Of a stretch of 15,387 bases of DNA, positions 6,278 to 12,138 are shown piece after piece. Numbering within the stretch: the stretch's first letter is position 1; every line of letters begins with the position of its first letter. Location: positions 1 to 15,387 of the forward strand of contig JALXER010000257.1 in assembly GCA_027069385.1 (NCBI GenBank), written 5' to 3'. Below the pieces are notes generated by a model that did not search any database, was not told where the DNA came from, and was given only the letters and a program-made list of their open reading frames with translations. Origin of the DNA: Paracoccaceae bacterium. GTDB lineage: Bacteria > Pseudomonadota > Alphaproteobacteria > Rhodobacterales > Rhodobacteraceae. Made by a program: the position numbers and the translations under genes.

Positions 6278-7195
6278 ATGACCTCGCACGGGTTTGTATT
6301 TGCCGCAACCGGGCCGGACTATACCGCGCTGGCCCGGCAAGCGGCGGCAAGTCTGCGCCCGCATTGCCCCGATATTCCGATCGATCTTTTTACCGATCAA
6401 CCGGTTGACGATCCGGTCTTTGCGCGGGTTCATTCCCTTAACAAATCCACGCATCGCCCCCGGATGGAGTCCCTGTTGCGGTCGCGGTTTGACCATACGA
6501 TATGCCTTGATTCCGATGTGTTGGTACTTGCCGATATTTCGGATATGTTCGAGGTGCTGGGCCGGTTCGATATCGCGCTGGCCCATGATCAGGATCGAAA
6601 CGGGCCGCTGGCAACCACCCTTTACCGGCGTACCCTTCCGGCGGCGTTTCCGCAGTTCAACGGCGGAGTCATGGGCGTTGCGCGCAACCACAAAACCGAC
6701 GCTTTTCTGAACGACTGGCAAGCGGTGCTTGACCAGACCGGCGCGCCGCGCGACCAGCCCAGCCTGCGCGAATTGCTGTTTGACTCGGACCTGCGCATTT
6801 GTACGCTACCGCCCGAATACAACCTTTATGACATCGACCAGTTGCGCGCGTGGACATCGATGGACACCGCCCCGCGCCTGTTGCACCACTACCATCTTCA
6901 CGCGCATCTGCACGCGGATATACCGCAGGTGCGTACCGTTCAGGCGCTGCTTGGCGCACCGCTTGCCGCCCATGTCAAAGCGCTGATCGGGGCCGACCGC
7001 TATCTATCCCCCGACAACCACGCTGACCCCGTACCGGCGTTTTGCGACCGGCACCCCGGGGCGCGGCTGCCCAACCCCTATCGCAAAATCGGCAGGACTC
7101 CGGCAGAAAAACTGCGCCTGTTTCTGGCCCGCAGTCGCGGCGCCGGCTGGATCAGGGCAGCAAAGAAACGCCTGTCTTTGCCAAAAGACACTTGA
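6278..7195 (+). CDS. GT-A fold glycosyltransferase-like protein
   Basis: This 305-residue protein of the nucleotide-diphospho-sugar transferase fold begins SHGFVFAATGPDYTALARQAAASLR (3-27), the usual first strand and helix. TICLDSDVLVLADI (74-87) carries a DSD triad at 78-80, the metal and nucleotide-sugar site of GT-A enzymes. FNGGVMGVARN (127-137) and RDQPSLRELL (158-167) resemble the acceptor-side and later motifs of GT8-like families. The C-terminus is basic (RSRGAGWIRAAKKR), without a clear membrane segment. Donor and acceptor are unknown. The ATG abuts the mdh TAG (TAGATG) and has no strong ribosome site, so its translation probably depends on mdh. An mdh partner role is not evident; it looks like an accessory gene carried in the operon. 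Confidence 0.75.
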   Translation: MTSHGFVFAATGPDYTALARQAAASLRPHCPDIPIDLFTDQPVDDPVFARVHSLNKSTHRPRMESLLRSRFDHTICLDSDVLVLADISDMFEVLGRFDIALAHDQDRNGPLATTLYRRTLPAAFPQFNGGVMGVARNHKTDAFLNDWQAVLDQTGAPRDQPSLRELLFDSDLRICTLPPEYNLYDIDQLRAWTSMDTAPRLLHHYHLHAHLHADIPQVRTVQALLGAPLAAHVKALIGADRYLSPDNHADPVPAFCDRHPGARLPNPYRKIGRTPAEKLRLFLARSRGAGWIRAAKKRLSLPKDT

Positions 7196-7224
7196 ACACT
7201 GTTCACGAATGTCTATCTTGATAG
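7193..7224. promoter_or_regulatory. Two short inverted repeats in the gap before the exported-protein gene
   Basis: TGAACA-c-TGTTCA (7193-7205) is a perfect 13-bp palindrome that includes the TGA stop of the glycosyltransferase gene. CTATC-tt-GATAG (7213-7224) is a second perfect repeat. They lie 26 or more bases before the next ATG and could be operator half-sites for the downstream gene. No promoter boxes were convincing, and chance is possible for sites this short. Confidence 0.3.
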
Positions 7225-7250
7225 GTATTGACCCAATTCGGAGAACAAAA

Positions 7251-8447
7251 ATGCGACTTCTTTACTCTATCCCTTTGCTGTTTTGCGCCGGTCTGGCCAG
7301 CGCACAAACCAGCCAGATGATTGCCCAGAACGGCCTTGCCGCAACCGAAACCCGGCTTGCCACGCAGGCCGACCCTTCGGCGAATGACCGGTTCGCCCTT
7401 GGCGCGGTGCGCTTTTTGCGCGGGATCGAAAACACGCTGCAATTCCGCTGGCAGCACAATATGGCGATCAAGGATTTCGACATGCCCGGGCTTAGCCTGC
7501 CGGTGCCGCCCAACCCGGATGCGGCACCGTTTACCCCCGACCTGATCCTGACCCTTTTCGAGCACCTTCGCGATGATATGGCGCTGACACAAGACACGCT
7601 CGGGCAGGTAGATGCGCAAGATGTGGCGCTGGAAATCGACCTGACCGACATCTGGTTCGACATCAACATGAACCAGCAGCGCGATTTTGGCGAAGGGTTG
7701 ATCGAGGTCGGCCTTAACACGGTTGCCAGCCCGCGTCAGGCCGCCGAAATGGCTGCACAGGGCATGGACAACACGCTGGTGCGGTTTGACAGCGCCGATG
7801 TGGCATGGCTGAACGCCTATTCGCATCTGCTCGGCGGGATTTCCGAGTTGGTCATTGCCTTTGACCCGACCGAGGCCATCGCGAAAGTGCTGGAAACCGA
7901 CCAGCAACTAATTAACCTGCGCGGCAACCGGCCCTCGGAAAGCTTTTACGACGCGCAATTCGGCGGCTGGGTAGACCGGTTCGCCATGGTTTACGGGGCG
8001 CTCAACCAGCAACCGCTTGCCGACCATACCCGCGCCGCCCGCTTTCATTTTCTGATAATGCTCTCCGAGAACAAGACTTTCTGGGCCAGGGTTGCCCTTG
8101 AAACCGACAATGAAAACGAATGGATCCCCAATGCCCACCAGACCGCCGCGCTTGGCTTTACCCTGCCCGAAGGTGCCGCCGAATCCTGGCAGGCCGTGCT
8201 TGATGACGCCGAAAAGCTGCTGAATGGTAAACTGCTGGTATCCTATTGGCGGCTGGAACCGATGGGCGGCATCAACGTGATGAAGCTGTTCGAAAACCCG
8301 CCGGTGGTCGATATCGTCGATTGGGTGCAAGGCTCGGGGCTGCTGCCCTATATGGAGCTTGGCCCCACGGTCAGCACCCGCAATCTGCGCCAGTTCGACC
8401 GGATGATGTCGGGCGACGCATTGCTATATTCGATTTTGTTCAACTGA
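7251..8447 (+). CDS. Exported protein of unknown function with an EF-hand-like loop
   Basis: I do not recognise this 398-residue protein. It starts with a clear Sec signal peptide: MRLLY, a hydrophobic core SIPLLFCAGL, then ASA before Gln19, so the mature form should be periplasmic or secreted. I chose the ATG at 7251 because it carries this signal and has GGAGA at good spacing; an in-frame start at 7209 would bury the signal. Residues 137-148 place D-x-N-x-N-x-Q-x-D-x-x-E in EF-hand order, directly after a TDIWF strand, suggesting one calcium site. The rest is rich in helices and acidic, with many Trp and Met residues and no obvious catalytic motif. It sits between the mdh-glycosyltransferase pair and sucC, and ends at the second copy of the inverted repeat. 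Confidence 0.8.
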   Translation: MRLLYSIPLLFCAGLASAQTSQMIAQNGLAATETRLATQADPSANDRFALGAVRFLRGIENTLQFRWQHNMAIKDFDMPGLSLPVPPNPDAAPFTPDLILTLFEHLRDDMALTQDTLGQVDAQDVALEIDLTDIWFDINMNQQRDFGEGLIEVGLNTVASPRQAAEMAAQGMDNTLVRFDSADVAWLNAYSHLLGGISELVIAFDPTEAIAKVLETDQQLINLRGNRPSESFYDAQFGGWVDRFAMVYGALNQQPLADHTRAARFHFLIMLSENKTFWARVALETDNENEWIPNAHQTAALGFTLPEGAAESWQAVLDDAEKLLNGKLLVSYWRLEPMGGINVMKLFENPPVVDIVDWVQGSGLLPYMELGPTVSTRNLRQFDRMMSGDALLYSILFN

Positions 8448-8452
8448 ACCGG

Positions 8453-8489
8453 TTTTGTGATCACAGCTTTTTTTCTAGTGATCACAAAA
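8453..8489 (+). repeat. Inverted repeat element, copy 2, behind the exported-protein gene
   Basis: Perfect 12-bp arms TTTTGTGATCAC (8453-8464) and GTGATCACAAAA (8478-8489) flank a 13-base loop, AGCTTTTTTTCTA. Arm core, loop length and loop composition match copy 1 read in its transcribed sense. The element starts five bases after the TGA. Each arm contains the self-complementary octamer GTGATCAC, so the two octamers also lie 21 bp apart as direct repeats. Confidence 0.82.
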
Positions 8490-8525
8490 TTCGAGTATCA
8501 CGTTTTTTTCACCAAACTTCGGCGC

Positions 8526-8550
8526 AAAACCCTTTGCGTCGGGGTTTTTT
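8526..8550 (+). terminator. Intrinsic terminator upstream of sucC
   Basis: AAAACCC (8526-8532) pairs with GGGTTTT (8542-8548) across a nine-base loop, and the T tract runs to 8550. An overlapping alternative hairpin pairs CGCAAA with TTTGCG (8524-8538). This looks like an ordinary Rho-independent terminator for the mdh-side transcript, 80 to 100 bases after the last stop. It implies that sucC has its own promoter. Confidence 0.6.
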
Positions 8551-8575
8551 CGTGTCTTATGGCGTGAACACAACG

Positions 8576-8593
8576 GCATATTAACCAATATGC
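8576..8593. promoter_or_regulatory. Perfect inverted repeat in the sucC upstream region
   Basis: GCATATT-AACC-AATATGC is a perfect 7/4/7 repeat located 42 bases before the sucC ATG. A -10-like TATTAA (8579-8584) lies within it, with only a poor -35 (TTATGG, 8557-8562). It may be an operator over the sucC promoter, or an A/T-rich hairpin in the leader. Confidence 0.4.
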
Positions 8594-8634
8594 GGTCAAG
8601 AACCTGAAACTTGATTAGGACAAAGGGACTTTGC

Positions 8635-9831
8635 ATGAACATCCACGAATATCAGGCCAAAAAGCTGCTGGGCGAATATGGCGCGCCGGTTTCGGACGGA
8701 CGCGCGGTGCTAAAGGCCGAGGATGCCAAAACCGCGGCGGGTGAACTCGACGGGCCGATCTGGGTCGTCAAGGCGCAAATCCATGCGGGCGGGCGCGGCA
8801 AGGGCCATTTCAAGGAACCCGAAGCGGGCGAAGCCGGCGGGGTGCGGATTGCAAAATCCGTTTCCGAAGCGGCAGAAGAAGCGCAGAAAATGCTGGGCCG
8901 CACGCTGGTAACCCATCAGTCCGGCGAAGCGGGCAAGGTGGTGAACCGGGTCTATATCGAGGACGGGGCCAGCATCGCGACCGAGTTGTATCTGGCCCTG
9001 CTGGTCGATCGCGGGTCGTCGCGGGTGTCGTTTGTCTGCTCGACCGAGGGCGGCATGGATATCGAAACCGTCGCGGCCGAAACGCCGGACAAAATTCTAA
9101 GCTTCGGCGTTGATCCGGCCTCGGGCATTTCGGGCTTTCACGGGCGGCGCGTTGCCTTTGCCCTTGGGCTGGAAGGCAAGGCGGTCAAGCAATGCGTGGC
9201 GCTGGTCAACACGCTCTACAAACTGTTTCTGGAACGTGACTGCGAAATGCTGGAAATCAACCCGCTGATCGTCACCACTGATGGCGACCTTGTGTGCCTT
9301 GACGCCAAAATGGGCTTTGACGATAACGCCATGTATCGCCAGCCCGAAATTCTGGCGCTGCGCGACGAAACCGAGGAAGACCCGAAAGAGCTGGCCGCCT
9401 CGAAATTCGACCTGAACTATATTTCGCTGGATGGTGAAATCGGCTGCATGGTCAACGGCGCAGGGCTGGCGATGGCCACCATGGACATCATCAAGCTTTA
9501 CGGCTCCTCGCCTGCCAACTTCCTTGATGTGGGCGGCGGTGCAACCACGGAAAAGGTGACCGAAGCGTTTAAGATCATCACCTCGGACCCCAACGTCAAA
9601 GGCATTCTTGTGAACATCTTTGGCGGCATCATGCGTTGCGATGTGATCGCCGAGGGCGTGATTGCTGCCGTGAAAGAAGTAGGCCTGAAAGTGCCGCTGG
9701 TGGTGCGCCTTGAAGGCACCAATGTGGAGAAGGGCAAAGAAATTTTGAACAATTCGGATGTCGATGTGATTGCGGCGGACGATCTGGGCGATGCTGCCGA
9801 AAAAATTGTCAAAGCAGTGAAGGGAGCCTGA
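8635..9831 (+). CDS. sucC: Succinyl-CoA synthetase (ADP-forming) beta subunit
   Basis: With SucD this converts succinyl-CoA, phosphate and a nucleoside diphosphate to succinate, CoA and the triphosphate. The 398-residue length is standard. The N-terminal ATP-grasp domain begins MNIHEYQAKKLL and includes WVVKAQIHAGGRGKG with Lys46 and the Gly53-Arg54-Gly55 loop for nucleotide. CEMLEINPLIV supplies Asn at about 199 and LDAKMGFDD supplies Asp at about 213 for magnesium. The C-terminal ligase domain has DVGGGAT and FGGIMRCDVIA. The ATG at 8635 gives the family N-terminus and has AAAGGGA upstream; an in-frame TTG at 8611 is rejected. sucD follows after three bases. Confidence 0.97.
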   Translation: MNIHEYQAKKLLGEYGAPVSDGRAVLKAEDAKTAAGELDGPIWVVKAQIHAGGRGKGHFKEPEAGEAGGVRIAKSVSEAAEEAQKMLGRTLVTHQSGEAGKVVNRVYIEDGASIATELYLALLVDRGSSRVSFVCSTEGGMDIETVAAETPDKILSFGVDPASGISGFHGRRVAFALGLEGKAVKQCVALVNTLYKLFLERDCEMLEINPLIVTTDGDLVCLDAKMGFDDNAMYRQPEILALRDETEEDPKELAASKFDLNYISLDGEIGCMVNGAGLAMATMDIIKLYGSSPANFLDVGGGATTEKVTEAFKIITSDPNVKGILVNIFGGIMRCDVIAEGVIAAVKEVGLKVPLVVRLEGTNVEKGKEILNNSDVDVIAADDLGDAAEKIVKAVKGA

Positions 9832-9834
9832 GCC

Positions 9835-10716
9835 ATGGCCGTACTCGTAAACGAAAATACCAAGGTAATCTGCCAGGGGCTGACCGGCTCGCAGGGCACG
9901 TTCCATTCGGAACAAGCGATTGCTTATGGCACCAAAATGGTCGGCGGTGTGACGCCGGGCAAAGGCGGGCAGAGCCATATCGGCCTGCCGATCTTCAACA
10001 CCGTGGCCGAGGCCAAGCACGCCACCCACGCCAACGCCACCGCGATCTATGTGCCGCCGCCCTTTGCTGCGGATGCTATTCTGGAAGCGATTGACGCGGA
10101 AATGGAACTGATTGTCGCCATTACCGAGGGCATTCCGGTGCTGGATATGCTGAAGGTCAAACGGGCGCTGCAAGGCTCCAAATCGACGCTGATCGGGCCG
10201 AACTGCCCGGGGGTGATCACGCCGGACGCCTGCAAAATCGGCATTATGCCGGGGCATATCCACAAGCGCGGCTCGGTCGGGGTGATTTCCCGTTCCGGCA
10301 CGCTGACCTATGAAGCGGTGAAGCAAACCACCGATATCGGCCTTGGCCAAAGCACCTGCATCGGCATCGGCGGCGACCCGATCAAGGGGTTCGAACATAT
10401 CGACGCGCTGGACCTGCTGCTGCGCGATGACGAAACCCAGAGCATCATCATGATCGGCGAAATCGGCGGCTCGGCCGAGGAAGACGCGGCGCAATTCATC
10501 AAGGACATGGCCAAGCAGGGCATTTCCAAGCCCGTCGCCGGTTTTATCGCCGGACGCACCGCCCCTCCGGGTCGTCGTATGGGCCATGCGGGCGCGATTG
10601 TCGCCGGTGGCAAAGGCGGCGCCGAGGACAAAATCGAAGCGATGAAAAGCGCCGGTATCGTGGTGGCCGAAAGCCCCGCGGGCCTTGGCGAGGCTGTGTT
10701 GAAAGCGATTGGGTAA
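9835..10716 (+). CDS. sucD: Succinyl-CoA synthetase alpha subunit
   Basis: This is the CoA-binding and phosphorylated subunit of succinyl-CoA synthetase. In its 293 residues, VICQGLTGSQGTFHS (11-25) is the CoA-binding loop, GGVTPGKGG (37-45) follows, and GPNCPGVI (121-128) is conserved. GEIGG has Glu209, and TAPPGRRMGHAGAI carries His251, the phosphohistidine of the catalytic cycle. The ATG lies three bases after the sucC stop, with an AGGGAG ribosome site spanning the end of sucC, so the two are co-translated in matched amounts. The stop is three bases before the DUF805 gene, a junction where base composition changes sharply. Confidence 0.97.
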   Translation: MAVLVNENTKVICQGLTGSQGTFHSEQAIAYGTKMVGGVTPGKGGQSHIGLPIFNTVAEAKHATHANATAIYVPPPFAADAILEAIDAEMELIVAITEGIPVLDMLKVKRALQGSKSTLIGPNCPGVITPDACKIGIMPGHIHKRGSVGVISRSGTLTYEAVKQTTDIGLGQSTCIGIGGDPIKGFEHIDALDLLLRDDETQSIIMIGEIGGSAEEDAAQFIKDMAKQGISKPVAGFIAGRTAPPGRRMGHAGAIVAGGKGGAEDKIEAMKSAGIVVAESPAGLGEAVLKAIG

Positions 10717-10719
10717 GTT

Positions 10720-11274
10720 ATGGGACCAGTGCGTGCCATCAAAGCAGGCTTCAAAAAAAGCTTTGTGTTTTCGGGGCGGGCTAGCCGCTCCGAATACTGG
10801 TGGTTCGCAACGTTTAACTTTCTTCTGGCTTTGGGCCTCGGGTTTTTCTCAGGCCCCGCTGCTATTGTCCGCATGGCTTGGGCGTTGACCATACTCCATC
10901 CCTTTAGCGAGAACATTTGGTTTCTTGCGGTATTTGCACTTATCATTCTATATCTTGCCTTCGCAATTCCCACTGTTGCGCTTGGTTATCGCCGCTTTCA
11001 AGATATCGGCATACGCGGTTCTTACTATCTTTGGGGCTTTGGCCTGTTAGCTGGGTTTCAACAAGTAGGCTGGTTAAAGTTCCCCTATCAATATCTAGTG
11101 ATCCTCAGCGAAAACCCCTTATTAACACCACCTTCGTCAGAGTGGACTTTTGTCCCCATGGGGCTACTCTCACCGGGGTTTATTGTTTTCGTTTTACTAA
11201 ACGCAGCCTTGATGTGCCCTTCCAAGTTAGAATCAAACCCTTACGGCCCAAACCCTCACGGGGTAGCGCCATGA
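10720..11274 (+). CDS. DUF805 family membrane protein
   Basis: This 184-residue integral membrane protein has DUF805 hallmarks: FSGRASRSEYWWF (17-29) before the first helix, YRRFQDIG (90-97) after the second, and a C-terminal NPYGPNPHG (173-181). Four hydrophobic segments lie near 27-45, 65-89, 101-118 and 148-166. The family has no clear biochemical role that I know. Its base composition differs from its neighbours: 144 of 300 bases counted by hand are G or C, against 37 of 60 in a sucD sample. It uses TTA for Leu at 110, 119, 134, 135 and 159. It begins three bases after sucD with a weak ribosome site and ends in an ATGA overlap with the sucA relic. The composition suggests later acquisition. 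Confidence 0.88.
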   Translation: MGPVRAIKAGFKKSFVFSGRASRSEYWWFATFNFLLALGLGFFSGPAAIVRMAWALTILHPFSENIWFLAVFALIILYLAFAIPTVALGYRRFQDIGIRGSYYLWGFGLLAGFQQVGWLKFPYQYLVILSENPLLTPPSSEWTFVPMGLLSPGFIVFVLLNAALMCPSKLESNPYGPNPHGVAP

Positions 11275-11426
11275 ACGATCGATCAAATAACGACCTGTTC
11301 CATGTCGGGCGCTTTTTGCAGGGGCAGAACCTTGAGTATATCGAGCAATGGCAGGCCTGTTTCAGCAGTCCGTACCTCGCCCCGCGACCGGTATTTGGTT
11401 TACGCGCCCAACAAGGGGGGGGTTAG
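11271..11426 (+). pseudogene. Truncated duplicate of the sucA 5' end (51-codon open frame)
   Basis: This short frame repeats the N-terminus of the SucA encoded 864 bases downstream. FLQGQNLEYIEQ (15-26) matches ALQGHNLEYVEQ (14-25 of SucA), after a shared Phe-His. It then jumps to WQACFSS (27-33), matching WQAYFGS (41-47), as if 15 codons were lost. DNA supports this: 28 of 32 bases agree from the LQG codons onward and 19 of 21 over the WQA segment. Afterwards it diverges into an unrelated tail ending at TAG. Its ATG overlaps the DUF805 stop as ATGA, so it may still be translated. Most likely it is a relic of a partial sucA duplication. A working microprotein carrying the E2-docking segment of E1o is possible but unproven. 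Confidence 0.75.
11415..11422 (+). promoter_or_regulatory. Run of eight G at the ribosome site of the second sulfotransferase gene
   Basis: The run ends five bases before the ATG at 11428 and serves as its Shine-Dalgarno-like sequence (AAGGGGGGGG). It also forms the last glycine codons of the sucA relic. Loss of one G would bypass the relic's TAG and fuse the relic in frame to the downstream gene, so the tract links the two frames. Confidence 0.55.
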
Positions 11427-11427
11427 C

Positions 11428-12138
11428 ATGGTTCTGGTCAGCAATCCCCACCGGTTTATTTTCTTGAAAACCTCCAAAACCGCCAGCACCACGGCGGAAA
11501 TGGCGTTGGAGCCGGCCTGCGCGCCTCCGGGCCATCAGGTGCAAGAGGTGGTCGAGACGCTGGTTTCGGAATACGGGATTGTCGGCAGCCGGATGCTGCC
11601 GTGCAAACCCCCGCCGCCGCCATGCGCGGAAAAGGGCACCTGGTGCAATCACAAGGCCGCATCGCATGTGCTACGCGACCTTGGCGCGGCGCGTTTCAAC
11701 GCCTATACCAAGCTGACCACGGTGCGAAACCCGTTTGACAAATGCGTGTCGGCCTATCACTGGCTGAACAAGGCCAAGGTGGCGCGGGCCAGTGGTTTCG
11801 AGCAAATTCGCGACGGGTTTCGCCAGTTTATCCACGCCCGAGAATGGAAGAACGACGCGCAGAACGTGTTTATCGACGGGCGCTATATCATCGACCGCGT
11901 GATCCGCTTCGAGCAACTGGCCCATGACCTGAACGCGGTGGCGAACGATCTGGGGTTCCGGATCGATCCGGCTGCGCTCCCCCATACCAAATCGACCGCG
12001 CAAACCCGCAAAACCATCCCGCTTGCCGAATACTATGATCCGGCAACCATTGAAATCGTCCGAGAACACATGCGTTGGGTGTTCGAGCGTTACCCCTATC
12101 CGGACCATCCGCAATACGCACAGGAAGGCACATTATGA
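11428..12138 (+). CDS. Sulfotransferase family 2-like protein
   Basis: This 236-residue protein has the layout of carbohydrate-type sulfotransferases. RFIFLKTSKTASTTAEMAL (9-27) holds a Lys-Thr-Ser-Lys-Thr-Ala-Ser phosphate loop. LTTVRNPFDKCVSAYHWL (96-113) is the 3'-phosphate site with Arg100 and Ser108. A cysteine-rich insert, LPCKPPPPPC (57-66), with Cys31 and Cys73 nearby, is unusual and could form a disulfide or bind metal. No signal peptide is visible. The ATG at 11428 was chosen because it sits just before the core strand and after a G-rich ribosome site; the frame is open back to 11302. The TGA overlaps the sucA ATG as ATGA. It shares no evident similarity with the sulfotransferase-like gene at 2015-2569 beyond the motifs. 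The acceptor is unknown; a surface polysaccharide or lipid is plausible. Confidence 0.8.
   Translation: MVLVSNPHRFIFLKTSKTASTTAEMALEPACAPPGHQVQEVVETLVSEYGIVGSRMLPCKPPPPPCAEKGTWCNHKAASHVLRDLGAARFNAYTKLTTVRNPFDKCVSAYHWLNKAKVARASGFEQIRDGFRQFIHAREWKNDAQNVFIDGRYIIDRVIRFEQLAHDLNAVANDLGFRIDPAALPHTKSTAQTRKTIPLAEYYDPATIEIVREHMRWVFERYPYPDHPQYAQEGTL

Noticed and set aside
5336..6721. Long minus-strand open frame across mdh and the glycosyltransferase gene (461 codons)
   Set aside because: It mirrors the wobble pattern of mdh and spans a gene boundary without any motif.
7193..7205. LexA-type SOS box reading of GAACACTGTTC
   Set aside because: The spacer is three bases, whereas the Gram-positive LexA box needs four and the alphaproteobacterial box is a direct GTTC repeat with seven.
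8453..8489. CRP or FNR site reading of TGTGATCACA
   Set aside because: A CRP site needs a six-base spacer between TGTGA and TCACA, and FNR needs TTGAT-N4-ATCAA; the location behind stop codons does not fit a promoter site.
8490..8520. TATCAC followed by a T run (8497-8509), resembling half of the repeat element
   Set aside because: It lacks the palindromic octamer and a partner arm; T-rich intergenic DNA makes this match easy by chance.
9097..10587. Long open frame on the minus strand across sucC and sucD (496 codons)
   Set aside because: It is antisense to two textbook genes, has no family motifs, is His/Arg-rich as expected of a GC-biased shadow frame, and has no ribosome site.
11271..11426. 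Target-site duplication of an insertion sequence
   Set aside because: The duplicated stretch is too long and too diverged, no terminal inverted repeats or transposase are present, and an internal segment is missing.
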